From DATBMA01 sp036555105 (GTDB taxonomy: Bacteria; Actinomycetota; Acidimicrobiia; Spongiisociales; ZC4RG35): DNA of 64,000 nucleotides. The notes below the pieces were generated by a model, which saw only the letters and a list, made by a program, of their open reading frames with translations, was not told where the DNA came from and did no database searches. Positions 10,879 to 19,755 of the stretch are shown here, piece after piece; positions within the stretch are counted from its first letter, which is position 1, and each line of letters opens with the position of its first letter. A program made the translations under genes and the position numbers. Location: the NCBI GenBank assembly GCA_036555105.1, contig DATBMA010000031.1:1-64000 (forward strand). The letters run 5' to 3'.

Positions 10879-11727
10879 GTGTTCGAGAGGTTCACCGACC
10901 GAGCCCGGCGGGTGGTGGTGCTGGCCCAGGAGCAGGCACGTGACCTCGACCACGGTTGGATCGGCACCGAGCATTTGCTCATCGGGTTGTTGGCGGATGA
11001 GGAAGGAACCGGCGGTGTGACTCTCCGGGAGCTCGGACTGGAGCTCGGGGCCACGCGCCAAGCAGTAGTGGAGATGGTCGGATCCGGAGAGAGCGGCGCT
11101 CCCGCCGGGCAGATTCCTTTCACGCCGCGAGCCAAGCGGGTGCTGGAATTGTCGCTCCGCGAGGCGATCAGCCTCGGAAGTGCCTATATCGGCACCGAGC
11201 ACATCGCATTGGGGCTGATGCGGGAGGGGGAGGGGATCGCGGCACAGGTGGCGCGGTCGAAGAACATCGGGTACGACGAAGTCCGCGCCGCCGTCATCGC
11301 CCGCGGTGACACCCCCGACCCCGAGCTGGGCGGGAGCTTCAGGCGCCGCCGCCTCGGGCCTCAAACCTCCGATCGCATCAGTCTCAAGGGCATCGAGGTC
11401 TTTGCCCGCCACGGCGTCGAGGAGCACGAGAAGGAGACCGGCCAGATATTCGTAGTCGACGCGGAGCTCGAGCTCGACCTCGGCAAGGCCGGCGAGAGCG
11501 ACGACCTGGCCGACACGGTGAGTTACTGGGGAGTCGCTGCCATGGTTGCTTCCGTCGTTGCCAACGAGCGTTGGAACCTGATCGAGCGCGTGGCGGAGCG
11601 AGTAGCCGAAGAGTTGTTGTCCGAGCCCCGCGTCCGAGCGGTGACGGTGACGGTGCACAAACCAAACGCGCCAATGCCGGTCAAACTGGCGGACGTGGCG
11701 GTGACCATCCGTCGCAGGCGGGGATGA
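10879..11727 (+). CDS. folB: Fusion protein: ClpC N-terminal domain + dihydroneopterin aldolase
   Basis: 282 aa in one uninterrupted frame. Residues about 1-150 contain both Clp-N repeats (FTDRARRVVVLAQEQA...GTEHLLIGLL and FTPRAKRVLELSLREA...GTEHIALGLM), very close to the N-domain of the clpC gene at 21556. A basic linker (FRRRRLG) leads to a full FolB domain (about 165-282) starting SDRISLKGIEVFARHG, with TVSYWGV, LIERVAERVA and the catalytic Lys in VHKPNAPMP. FolB makes 6-hydroxymethyl-dihydropterin and glycolaldehyde. All FolB catalytic positions look intact. No ATPase module is present. GTG start; the end overlaps folK by 4 bp. Confidence 0.9.
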   Translation: MFERFTDRARRVVVLAQEQARDLDHGWIGTEHLLIGLLADEEGTGGVTLRELGLELGATRQAVVEMVGSGESGAPAGQIPFTPRAKRVLELSLREAISLGSAYIGTEHIALGLMREGEGIAAQVARSKNIGYDEVRAAVIARGDTPDPELGGSFRRRRLGPQTSDRISLKGIEVFARHGVEEHEKETGQIFVVDAELELDLGKAGESDDLADTVSYWGVAAMVASVVANERWNLIERVAERVAEELLSEPRVRAVTVTVHKPNAPMPVKLADVAVTIRRRRG

Positions 11728-12668
11728 CGCTGGCGGCGGTGGCCCTCGGGTCCAACCTGGGGGATCGGCTGGGAAACTTGCGTGCCGGCCTGGCCGGGCT
11801 GCGGCAACTCGGCGAAGTCGTCGGGATTTCTTCTTTGTATGAGACCGCCCCGGTCGGCGGCCCTGACCAAGGCCCCTACCTGAATGCGGTGGTCACGCTG
11901 CGGACGGACCTTGGTCCGAGCGAACTGCTGTCGGGCATGCAGCAGATCGAACTGGAGGCAGGGCGGGAGCGTCTGGTTCGCTGGGGGCCGCGCACCCTCG
12001 ACCTCGACCTCATCACGTTCGGAGACGAGGTGATCAACACCGGCAACCTCATCGTTCCGCACCCGCGGGCGCCCGAGCGGCGGTTCGTCCTCGAGCCGTT
12101 GGCCGAAGTGTTGCCGGAGGCTCGAGTCGACTCGGGCACGGCCAACGGACTGTTGGCGGGGGTTAGGCGTCAGAGGGTTGTCAGAGTTGCCGATGTGTGG
12201 GCCGCCGACCTGGCCTTCGCCGCCTCGGGACGGCCCTGGATCGTCGGCCAGATGCTCCTGGGCGTCGTGTGGGCTGTGGTGTTGGTCACGACCGGCGATC
12301 TCGACCCGGGATGGCTGGCTCGGGTCATCGGCCTGTTACTGGCGGCCGGCGGGTTCGGAGTGCTCGCCGGAGCGATACGGGCACTGGGCTCGGCCATGAC
12401 CGTCGACCCGATCCCCCGCCAGGCATCAATGGCAACCGGGGGCCCTTTTCGCTTCCTCCGCCATCCGACCTACGCGGGCGTGGTGGCGCTGCTGCTAGGG
12501 CTGTCGATCGCGTTTGGCTCGTGGGAGGCGGCCGTGGTCGCGGTGGGCTTCGCCTTGTTCTTCGACCTCAAGGCCAGAACCGAGGAGCGCTACCTGCGAA
12601 TCCTGTATCCCGAGTACGCCGACTATGCCGGGCGCGTTCGGGGCAGGCTGATACCTGGCCTGCCATGA
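11724..12668 (+). CDS. folK: Fusion protein: HPPK (FolK) + isoprenylcysteine-methyltransferase-like membrane domain
   Basis: 314 aa. The N-terminal half is 6-hydroxymethyl-dihydropterin pyrophosphokinase: ALGSNLGDR, YETAPVGGPDQGPYLNAVV, RWGPRTLDLDLITFG and VPHPRAPERRFVLEPLAEV. From about residue 165 the frame continues into a membrane region with several hydrophobic helices and GPFRFLRHPTYAGVVALLLG ... KARTEERYLRILYPEYADY, the signature of ICMT/PEMT-type membrane methyltransferases. FolK is normally about 160 aa and soluble. Fusion would anchor it at the membrane. The methyl acceptor is unknown. Confidence 0.85.
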   Translation: MTLAAVALGSNLGDRLGNLRAGLAGLRQLGEVVGISSLYETAPVGGPDQGPYLNAVVTLRTDLGPSELLSGMQQIELEAGRERLVRWGPRTLDLDLITFGDEVINTGNLIVPHPRAPERRFVLEPLAEVLPEARVDSGTANGLLAGVRRQRVVRVADVWAADLAFAASGRPWIVGQMLLGVVWAVVLVTTGDLDPGWLARVIGLLLAAGGFGVLAGAIRALGSAMTVDPIPRQASMATGGPFRFLRHPTYAGVVALLLGLSIAFGSWEAAVVAVGFALFFDLKARTEERYLRILYPEYADYAGRVRGRLIPGLP

Positions 12669-12885
12669 AGGCTTCCTCCTCTCCGTGGAGGTAGCGCTCA
12701 GCCGGGCTGGAGCGCCGAGAGAGGGTGTGTGGCAGCGGGGACGAACCAACGAAGGAGGGACCGAGCGCCCGGCCATCGAGACCTTGGCGACCTCCAAGCT
12801 CTTCGAGCTCGGGACCTCAAAGAAATTCCCAGACTTCTCTTGGCGTCCCCCCTTTTTTGTCTCACCGGCAGGATACGGTGAACAC

Positions 12886-13998
12886 ATGTTCGAATTGATG
12901 TCCGCCACCAAGTTGGATCTGGTCGAGAGCGAGCTCCGCCAGCTCGAAGCCGAGCGAGCACGCCTCGCCGCTCGCCAGGTCGAGCTGATCATCGGCTCTG
13001 GCGGACCGGCCGCTCTGATGCGGGGATGCCAGTCAGTGCGTGAGTGGCTGGCAGGACGGCTCGACCTCGCTCCGGAGACCGCTATCGCCCTGGCCGGTCT
13101 GGCCGAAAGGATCGGCACTCGACTACTCGCCGACCTTGCCGATGGCTCAGTGAGCCTCGATCGAGCGATAGTGGAGTCGAAGCTGGAGGCTCTCACCGCC
13201 GATGCCGAGCAGATAGACCGATCCCGGCAGCTGGACGTGGGCACCGTTTCCCGCTTGGCGGCCCGCCATCGCCGTCACCGCCGTCTGGACGAATTGTCGG
13301 CTGCCCATGAGCGTTACCTCTCCATCCAACCCAATCTCGACTTCTCTGCCTGGCGGCTGGCGGGCTTGCTACCGGGTGCTGACGGAGCTCTGGTCGAAGA
13401 AGCCCTTCGAGCCCGGGCTGACACTTTCCCCGCCGCGCCGCCAGGCCTGCGTCCGAGCCCCGGACAGCTCAGGGCGGACGCCCTCGTGGCCATCAGTCAG
13501 GACAGCCTCGAAGGCAGCGGCGGCAAGGAAGGCCCAATCTCCTCCGCAATGATTTTCATCGACGCCAGCCTCGCGGCCCGACCCGGTCAAGGTGGAGAGC
13601 GTGGAGCCGAGGTCGAGGGTGGAGTCCGGGTGGGTCCGGGTCTGCTCGAAGAACTCCTCTGCAGCGGCAGGATCGGCGTCACCTTCTTCGACCAGGGACA
13701 GCCGGTGCGCACTCACCCCACGGTCCACGCCGTTCCGCCGGCCCTCAAGCGTTTCATAACCTTCCGCGACCACGGGGTGTGCACCGCCGATGGATGCCAG
13801 AGCCGATACCGCCTCCAGCCCCACCACATCACGCCCCACCATCAGGGCGGGCCAACCACCGCCGACAATCTGACGCTGCTCTGCTGGTACCACCATCATG
13901 TGGTCGTCCACACCCACGGCTACCGGATCGATCCAGACAGCCATCCCCACCGCCGTCGGTTCCAACCTGCCCATCTCACCAGACCGCCGCCCGCCTGA
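12886..13998 (+). CDS. DUF222 / HNH endonuclease domain protein (13E12-repeat-like)
   Basis: 370 aa from ATG 12886, chosen because the family begins there and a TACGGT -10 box (12874-12879) lies six nt upstream; the 201 upstream in-frame bases look non-coding. An N-terminal DUF222 helical region (LVESELRQLEAERARLAARQ) is followed by a C-terminal HNH nuclease fold with CTADGCQSRYRLQPHHI, HHQGGPTTADNLTLLCWYHH. Such proteins occur in many copies in actinobacteria, including the REP13E12 repeats of mycobacteria, so a mobile origin is plausible, but no terminal repeats are visible here. The cellular role is unknown. Confidence 0.85.
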   Translation: MFELMSATKLDLVESELRQLEAERARLAARQVELIIGSGGPAALMRGCQSVREWLAGRLDLAPETAIALAGLAERIGTRLLADLADGSVSLDRAIVESKLEALTADAEQIDRSRQLDVGTVSRLAARHRRHRRLDELSAAHERYLSIQPNLDFSAWRLAGLLPGADGALVEEALRARADTFPAAPPGLRPSPGQLRADALVAISQDSLEGSGGKEGPISSAMIFIDASLAARPGQGGERGAEVEGGVRVGPGLLEELLCSGRIGVTFFDQGQPVRTHPTVHAVPPALKRFITFRDHGVCTADGCQSRYRLQPHHITPHHQGGPTTADNLTLLCWYHHHVVVHTHGYRIDPDSHPHRRRFQPAHLTRPPPA

Positions 13999-14101
13999 TC
14001 GGGCCGCCCGGATCTGAGGTCTCGTAGCTGACCCGATCCCGGTTGGTGGCGTCAGGTACTCTCTTCCCAACGCCCGGTACCCCGAGAGGACTGGAGCCGA
14101 G

Positions 14102-14893
14102 ATGAAATCGTTGATTGTGGTCGGGCCTGGACGGGCCGGAGGGAGCCTCCTTCTCGCCGCTCAGGCAGCAACACTCGATGTCGTCGGGGTGCTGGCGCGT
14201 CGACCCGAAGCCGTACCTGCCGGCATTGCGGTCCTTTCGTGGGACGCAGATCTTCCGGCGGCCGACCTCCTGGCGATTGCGGTACGCGACGGAGCCATTG
14301 GTGAAGTGGCGCGCCTTCTCGCCCCGCGGGTGGGGGCGTTGCGGTCGGCCGTCCACATGTCGGGAGCCATGCCGTTGGACGTCCTCGGCCCGCTGGTGGA
14401 GGCAGGCCTTCACGTCGGCTCCTTTCATCCGCTGCAGACGCTTCCTGATCCCCGGTCCGGTGCGGCGGCCCTACGTGGGAGTTGGGTGGCGGTTGACGCC
14501 GAGGAGCCGTTGCACTCCAAACTGGTCGATCTTGCCGGGCGATTGGGGATGAAACCGTTTGACCTGTCCGATCGGCACCGCTCGGCCTATCACGCCTCAG
14601 CTTCGGCTGCCTCCAATTTCATCGTGGAGTCGCTGGCCGTGGCGGCAGAGCTCGCCGAGTCGGCGGGCATCCCCTTCGAGGCGATGCGCCCGCTTGCCGA
14701 GCAGGTCGTGAGGAATGTGTTCGAGCTCGGGCCCGAGGCGGCGCTGACCGGACCGGTGGCTAGAGGCGATTGGGACACTGTGTCCGCCCAGATCAAGGCA
14801 GCGACAGATGTCTCCGACGAGCTGGGCGAGCAGTTCCGCCTTCTCACCCAGTCCATCATCCACCGGCGATACGGGCTCAGCTCCGATGACTGA
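14102..14893 (+). CDS. Rossmann-like / DUF2520 domain protein
   Basis: 263 aa. The N-terminal nucleotide-binding loop is VVGPGRAGGSL, and HMSGAMPLDVLGPL ... VGSFHPLQTLPDP is the DUF2520 family signature; a helical C-terminal domain follows (YHASASAASNF). Distant relatives are 6-phosphogluconate/ketopantoate-type reductases. The gene overlaps panC by 8 bp, so a role near pantothenate synthesis (a ketopantoate reductase-like step) can be suspected but not shown. A GGAG ribosome site is at about 14092 and a possible -10 TACTCT near 14057. Confidence 0.8.
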   Translation: MKSLIVVGPGRAGGSLLLAAQAATLDVVGVLARRPEAVPAGIAVLSWDADLPAADLLAIAVRDGAIGEVARLLAPRVGALRSAVHMSGAMPLDVLGPLVEAGLHVGSFHPLQTLPDPRSGAAALRGSWVAVDAEEPLHSKLVDLAGRLGMKPFDLSDRHRSAYHASASAASNFIVESLAVAAELAESAGIPFEAMRPLAEQVVRNVFELGPEAALTGPVARGDWDTVSAQIKAATDVSDELGEQFRLLTQSIIHRRYGLSSDD

Positions 14894-15773
14894 GCTCGTA
14901 ACGACTTTCGGCGAGGTACGGCGAGCGGCAAAAGGGACGGTCGGCCTGGTCCCGACCATGGGCTTCCTTCACGAGGGCCATGTCTCGCTCATCGAGGCCG
15001 CCCGCCGGGAGTCCGATTCCGTGGTGGTCTCCCTGTTCGTCAACCCGCTCCAGTTCGGGGATCGAGCCGACCTCGAGCGCTATCCACGCGACCTCGACCG
15101 GGACTCAGAGATCGTGTCGGCGGCCGGCGCCGACCTCCTGTTCGCTCCGCCGCTCGAGGAGGTCTACCCCGCATCGGCGGTGACCAAAGTGACGCTGCCG
15201 GAAATCACCGCTCGCATGGAGGGAGCAATGCGTCCCGGCCACTTCGACGGTGTCGCCTTGGTGGTTACCAAGCTGCTCGCCGGTGTCCAGCCCGACCTGG
15301 CGTTCTTCGGGCGCAAGGACGCCCAGCAGTTGGTGATGGTCAGGCGCATGGCAGCCGATCTCGGGTTCCCGGTGGCCATACGGGATCTGCCGATCGTCCG
15401 TGAGGCCGATGGCCTTGCCCTCTCGAGTCGAAACGTGAGGTTGTCACCGAACGACCGGGCACGAGCTCTCGGTTTGTCCCGCGCCCTCATGGCCGTGGCC
15501 GATGCCGTCGATTCGGGGGAGCGGTCTGGCGTGGCCCTCGAGAGCCTGGCGCGAACTGATTCGGGCCTGGTCCTCGACTACGCCGAGCTGAGCTCTGCGC
15601 AAGACGCCGCCCGAGTGGAACATCTGACCGGTCCCGGTTTCCTCGCCGTGGCTGCCGGGGTTGGGGGAGTGAGGCTGATCGACAATCTCGCCATCGACTG
15701 GGTCGAGGGAAGCCCCCGCCCGGACCGAGGGGTGAGGCTGGGCGGGCCATCCATTCTCTATCGGGAGCGCTGA
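14886..15773 (+). CDS. panC: Pantothenate synthetase
   Basis: ATP-dependent condensation of pantoate and beta-alanine. 295 aa from ATG 14886 (the earlier in-frame start reads the previous gene out of frame). HIGH-type motif PTMGFLHEGHVSLI, FVNPLQFG, FGRKDAQQLVMVRRM, and the KMSKS-like SSRNVRLS are all present. It overlaps the DUF2520 gene and is followed after 1 nt by coaX, so two steps toward CoA are co-expressed. Confidence 0.94.
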   Translation: MTELVTTFGEVRRAAKGTVGLVPTMGFLHEGHVSLIEAARRESDSVVVSLFVNPLQFGDRADLERYPRDLDRDSEIVSAAGADLLFAPPLEEVYPASAVTKVTLPEITARMEGAMRPGHFDGVALVVTKLLAGVQPDLAFFGRKDAQQLVMVRRMAADLGFPVAIRDLPIVREADGLALSSRNVRLSPNDRARALGLSRALMAVADAVDSGERSGVALESLARTDSGLVLDYAELSSAQDAARVEHLTGPGFLAVAAGVGGVRLIDNLAIDWVEGSPRPDRGVRLGGPSILYRER

Positions 15774-15774
15774 G

Positions 15775-16533
15775 ATGCTGCTGCTGGTCGATATGGGCAA
15801 CACCCACACCGTGGTGGGGCTGTGGGAGGGAGCCAGCATGGTCAAGCGCTGGCGGGTCGCTAGCGAGGCGCATCGAACGGCTGACGAGTTCCGGATTCTC
15901 CTTCGCTCTCTGCTCGAAGAGATCGATCACCAGCCCGAGGGGGCGGCCATCTCCAGTGTGGTTCCACAGGCAACCCAAGCTCTTCGCAACGCGGTGGCCT
16001 CGCTGGTCGCCGGGCCCGTAGTGGTGGTGGGCCCCGGAGTGAAGACGGGTCTGGCCATCAACATCGACAACCCCCGGGAAGTGGGGGCGGACCGAGTGGT
16101 GAACGCGATAGGGGCCGTCATGGTGCACGGCTCGCCGGTGGTGGTGCTCGACTTCGGCACTGCCACCACCGTGGATCTGGTGGGCGCTGACGGCTCATAC
16201 CGGGGAGGTGCCATCGCGCCCGGCATCGAGGTGGCGGCCGAATCGCTGGTTGCGTCCACTGCTGCCCTGCGCAGGGTGGAGTTGGTGGTCCCTCCTTCGC
16301 CGGTGGGGAAGTCGACGGTGGAGGCGATGCAGTCCGGCCTCCTATATGGGTTCGCTGGGCTGGTCGACGGCTTGGTCGAGCGGGTGCTTGCCGAACTGGG
16401 CACCGAGGCGCCGGTGGTGGCCACCGGGGGGCTTGCCGATCTCATCATCCCGTTGTGCAAGCGCGGCACGACAGTCGATCAGGATCTGACGTTGCGGGGC
16501 CTGGCAGAGGTCTTCCGGCGCAACCAGAGTTGA
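15775..16533 (+). CDS. coaX: Type III pantothenate kinase
   Basis: First step of CoA synthesis from pantothenate. 252 aa. ASKHA motifs: LLLVDMGNTHTVVGLW (phosphate 1), GADRVVNAIGA, and DFGTATTVDLVG (phosphate 2). Usual family length. Starts directly after panC. It ends 2 nt from the convergent lipoprotein gene with no clear terminator between them. Confidence 0.93.
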   Translation: MLLLVDMGNTHTVVGLWEGASMVKRWRVASEAHRTADEFRILLRSLLEEIDHQPEGAAISSVVPQATQALRNAVASLVAGPVVVVGPGVKTGLAINIDNPREVGADRVVNAIGAVMVHGSPVVVLDFGTATTVDLVGADGSYRGGAIAPGIEVAAESLVASTAALRRVELVVPPSPVGKSTVEAMQSGLLYGFAGLVDGLVERVLAELGTEAPVVATGGLADLIIPLCKRGTTVDQDLTLRGLAEVFRRNQS

Positions 16534-16535
16534 TC

Positions 16536-17342
16536 TCAGCCGACGGGGGCGAAGACCCGGATGTAGTCGATCATGCCGGCTCCCGCCTCCCCGCCGCCAG
16601 TGGCCATGTCGTCGATGAGGAACTGCACGACTGGCGGATCCTCGAACATCGCCTCTCCCAGCGGGTCGCGGAAGAACTCGGTTTCACGAGGGGCTGGGGC
16701 GGCCCCCATCAGGCCCATCGCGTCGGTCCGCCAGCGCTGTCGATTCCCGTCGACGAGCAGCGAAACCTGTGACCGGGCGCCATCCCGCTCGATCATGATC
16801 GTGACCGGGTCGTCGTTCACGATCTGCGCAGGGGTGCCGATCAGCTCCATCCGTCCAACACCGGCCTGCGGGTCGCAGCCCTGGGCGACGTCGGCCAGGT
16901 CCCCGCACCCGTTCACGAAGTAAAAGGAGGGTGTATTTCCCTTGATGTAGAAGCCGGAGTCGATGGAGAGGCTTTTGAAATCCACCAGCTTCAGCCAGCC
17001 ATTGCCCACCAGGTTGGGCTCATCGATCCGAAGCCGCATCTCGATCATGTATGAGTCCGGCCGAATCGAGCTCTCGGCCAGAGTCAGGCCCTCGCCCGCG
17101 CCGAACTGATACCCAAAGCCCTGCAGGTGCCCTCCGTTGGGTTGGAGGTCGGGACCTCCCATGGAGTCGGCGTAGGTCCCGTTCAGTTGGTAGTCGTGAA
17201 TGAGAACCCGGCCGCCGAGGCCGGCCAGTCCGGCGCATGCCGCAAGCGAGCCGGACATGAAGACAGCTGCGATAGCGATCAGATGAAGGGCTATGACTCT
17301 CTTCCCATTGGCAGGGAGGTCGTGCCCCAAGATCGCGTACAT
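16536..17342 (-). CDS. Predicted lipoprotein with concanavalin-like (LamG) beta-sandwich domain
   Basis: 268 aa from ATG 17342. The N-terminus has a hydrophobic signal ending in the lipobox LAAC, so it is probably a lipoprotein outside the cell. The body (FYIKGNTPSFYFVNGCGDLAD, DDPVTIMIERDGARSQVSLLVDGNRQR, PVVQFLIDD) resembles LamG/3-keto-disaccharide-hydrolase beta-sandwiches. The ORF extends to 17582, but those 80 residues look like non-coding translation. Two GCTTACAAG repeats lie just upstream. The ligand is unknown. Confidence 0.65.
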   Translation of the reverse strand: MYAILGHDLPANGKRVIALHLIAIAAVFMSGSLAACAGLAGLGGRVLIHDYQLNGTYADSMGGPDLQPNGGHLQGFGYQFGAGEGLTLAESSIRPDSYMIEMRLRIDEPNLVGNGWLKLVDFKSLSIDSGFYIKGNTPSFYFVNGCGDLADVAQGCDPQAGVGRMELIGTPAQIVNDDPVTIMIERDGARSQVSLLVDGNRQRWRTDAMGLMGAAPAPRETEFFRDPLGEAMFEDPPVVQFLIDDMATGGGEAGAGMIDYIRVFAPVG

Positions 17343-17372
17343 GGCTGACGAACTCGATATGCACCAACGCCG

Positions 17373-17392
17373 CTTGTAAGCGCCTTGTAAGC
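17373..17392 (-). promoter_or_regulatory. Direct repeat GCTTACAAG, 11-bp period, upstream of lipoprotein gene
   Basis: Read on the minus strand, GCTTACAAG occurs twice (17392-17384 and 17381-17373), exactly 11 bp apart, 31-50 bp before the lipoprotein start at 17342. Direct repeats at one helical turn near -35 are typical of OmpR/PhoB-type response regulator sites. No regulator gene lies nearby, so this is only a candidate operator. The remainder of 17393-17607 shows no gene. Confidence 0.4.
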
Positions 17393-17616
17393 AGCCTCGA
17401 CCAGGCTTGGCGAGCGGGTGGCCACAATGGTCGCGATCTGCTGGTGGCGAGTCCCGGACTGCAGACCACACCCGCCCGGCCCAGCTCCCATACTGTCGCC
17501 CGGTCGTGGGCGTGCGCCTGCCCGCTGTGGTCGAAGGAGTCGGCCAGGCCAGGGCCGCCGGCTGACGCCGACCATGATGCACTCAGGCTCCTGCTCCTCC
17601 TCCTAACTTGGCCGAG

Positions 17617-19095
17617 ATGTCCGACGCCGGTGATCTTGCTTCGAGCCCATTGACTGCCGGTCGCCTGGAGAAGCACCACCCCGAGGCGGTGCCGTATCGC
17701 TTCGAGCGGAGCGACGTGGCGGCCGACCTCCACTCTCGGTTCGGTGATCTGGAGCCGGGAGGCGAATCGGGGGATCGGGCCTCCGTTGCGGGGCGCGTCA
17801 TGCTGATGCGATCGTTCGGCAAGTTGGTGTTCGCCACGATTCAGGACGTCTCGGGCCGCATCCAGCTGCTGGCTGACCAGGCGAGGATGGAGGCTTCGGA
17901 GTTCGACGGCTTCCGGGATCTCGATCTGGGTGACTGGATAGGGGCCGAAGGCGAAATAGTCACCACCAAGAAGGGTGAGCTCTCGGTGCGACTCGGCTCG
18001 TTCGTGCTGCTGGCCAAGGCGCTGCGCCCGCCACCGGAGAAGTGGCACGGCCTGTCCGACGTGGAGGAGCGGTCCAGGCACCGGTATGTCGACCTGGCGG
18101 TGAATCCCGAGGCCCGCAAGGTGGCGATCGACCGAACCCGGATCGTGGCTGAGATGCGCCGCCAGTTCGCCATTCGCGGGTTCATCGAAGTAGAGACCCC
18201 GGTGCTGCTGATCGAGGCCACCGGCGCCCTTGCACGACCCTTTGCCACCCACCATTCGGCACTGGACGTCGACATGTACCTCCACATCGCGTTGGAGCTT
18301 CACCTCAAGCGGCTGGTAGTCGGCGGGCTCGAGCGCGTCTTCGAAGTCGGGCGGATCTTCCGCAACGAGGGAATCGACGCCACTCACAACCCCGAATTCA
18401 CCATGCTGGAGGCTTATCAGGCGCTGGCCGACTACCGCGACATCCTGCAACTGGTCGAGGAAGTGTTCTCGGCCGTGGCGACGGAAGTAACCGGCAGCAC
18501 GACGATCACCTACAAGGGTGAGTCCATCGACTTGACGCCTCCATACCGGCAGGCCTCTTACATGGATCTGGTGTCGGAAGCGGTTGGCCAGGATCTGGGC
18601 CTCGCCTTGCCGTCAACTACGTTCGAAGCTCTGGCAGCAGCCAACGGGATCGAGGTCAAGCCGGGATGGGGGAACGGCCGTATCGCCGAGGCCCTCTATG
18701 ACGAACTCGTCGAGCCTGGTCTCCGCCAGCCCACTTTCGTGATGGATCATCCGCGTGAGATATCGCCGCTGGCGAGGAGGCACAGGTCCGATCCGGATCT
18801 GGTTGAGCGATTCGAGTTGGTCATCGCCGGGAGTGAATACGCAAACGCCTTCTCGGAGTTGACCGATCCCGTCGAACAGCGTGAGCGGTTTGAGGATCAG
18901 GCGGCGGCCAGGGCCATGGGCGACGACGAGGCACATCCGGTGGATGAGGACTACTTGCGAGCCCTCGAATATGGCCTGCCGCCCACCGGAGGCCTGGGGA
19001 TAGGGATCGACCGCCTGGTCATGCTGCTGACCGACAGCCACCACATCCGCGAGGTGATCCTCTTTCCGACCATGCGCCCGGAGCCTCGCACTTAG
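17617..19095 (+). CDS. lysS: Lysyl-tRNA synthetase, class II
   Basis: Charges tRNA-Lys. About 492 aa with an OB-fold anticodon domain (VAGRVMLMRSFGKLVFATIQD) and a class II catalytic core: motif 2 FEVGRIFRNEGIDATHNPEFTMLE and motif 3 GGLGIGIDRLVMLLT. ATG 17617 is preferred over TTG 17608 because a TAACTT -10 box at 17604-17609 contains that TTG and stands 7 nt before the ATG, suggesting a leaderless mRNA. The stop overlaps the convergent GGDEF-like gene by 4 bp. Confidence 0.93.
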   Translation: MSDAGDLASSPLTAGRLEKHHPEAVPYRFERSDVAADLHSRFGDLEPGGESGDRASVAGRVMLMRSFGKLVFATIQDVSGRIQLLADQARMEASEFDGFRDLDLGDWIGAEGEIVTTKKGELSVRLGSFVLLAKALRPPPEKWHGLSDVEERSRHRYVDLAVNPEARKVAIDRTRIVAEMRRQFAIRGFIEVETPVLLIEATGALARPFATHHSALDVDMYLHIALELHLKRLVVGGLERVFEVGRIFRNEGIDATHNPEFTMLEAYQALADYRDILQLVEEVFSAVATEVTGSTTITYKGESIDLTPPYRQASYMDLVSEAVGQDLGLALPSTTFEALAAANGIEVKPGWGNGRIAEALYDELVEPGLRQPTFVMDHPREISPLARRHRSDPDLVERFELVIAGSEYANAFSELTDPVEQRERFEDQAAARAMGDDEAHPVDEDYLRALEYGLPPTGGLGIGIDRLVMLLTDSHHIREVILFPTMRPEPRT

Positions 19096-19670
19096 CTCTC
19101 GACCACCTTGGGGAGATCGGAGTGGGCTTGGTTGGCAGCTTCGATCGCAATGTCGAGGTAGTGGCTTGGCTCTCGCACATGGCCCTCGACCACGACCGAC
19201 ATCGCGATCCGGACCTCGTCACCGGCACCTGGTATTGCGCCCAATGCCACCCTCAACGCGGTCCTCAACCTGGCCGCCACTATCGGCCCGCCTGCCTGCT
19301 CGAACTCACGCATCACCGCCGCATAGGTGGTCTCTTCGAGTCGCCCGGTGTCGTCGACGGCGCGGAGTGTGGCAAGCATCGTGTCCGCCACCGCCATGGC
19401 GAGATCATGCTTCTGTTCCATCGGGACGTCGCTCAATCCAGGGATCTGCACCACCAGGACCCCGAATGGCTCACGCCTGCGCTCCCACCAGAGGGCAGCG
19501 CGTTTGATCGATTCGATCAGGCCGTTGCGGTTCAGAAGGCCGGTGTCGACGTCGACCGGGATGAAGTTGTCGATCGTCCTTCGCAGGCGGCTGATCTCGT
19601 CGCGCTGGGAGCTCAGCTGAGCTTCCAGCCGTTGGAGCCGGTCGTCCGCGCCCGAACCGGGATCTGCCAT
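19092..19670 (-). CDS. Degenerate GGDEF-domain protein, paralogue 1
   Basis: 192 aa. An N-terminal coiled coil (RLQRLEAQLSSQRDEISRLRRTIDNF) is followed by DVDTGLLNRNGLIESIKRA, which matches the DxLTGLxNR start of diguanylate cyclase domains. The GGDEF signature is replaced by RLEETTYAAV, so c-di-GMP synthesis is not expected; the fold may bind nucleotide or a partner. No signal peptide. A second copy lies just upstream at 19756-20367 in the same direction. Soluble regulatory role is inferred only. Confidence 0.65.
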   Translation of the reverse strand: MADPGSGADDRLQRLEAQLSSQRDEISRLRRTIDNFIPVDVDTGLLNRNGLIESIKRAALWWERRREPFGVLVVQIPGLSDVPMEQKHDLAMAVADTMLATLRAVDDTGRLEETTYAAVMREFEQAGGPIVAARLRTALRVALGAIPGAGDEVRIAMSVVVEGHVREPSHYLDIAIEAANQAHSDLPKVVES

Positions 19671-19706
19671 GAGCCCACGCTAGGACGTGAAAAGGCCCGG
19701 TCCCGG

Positions 19707-19750
19707 GACCTCGAGACCGTGCGACCGTGCGACCTCGAGACTGTGAGACT
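19707..19750. repeat. Octamer-repeat cluster 2
   Basis: Tandem octamers in reverse-complement form (GACCTCGA, GACCGTGC twice, GACCTCGA, GACTGTGA) in the gap between the two GGDEF-like paralogues. Read along the minus strand it follows the stop of the upstream paralogue by 5 nt, again a 3'-end position. Confidence 0.8.
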
Positions 19751-19755
19751 TCCGT

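Noticed and set aside
12669..12885. N-terminal extension of the DUF222-HNH protein
   Set aside because: The extra 67 codons do not resemble the family and a -10 box lies just before ATG 12886.
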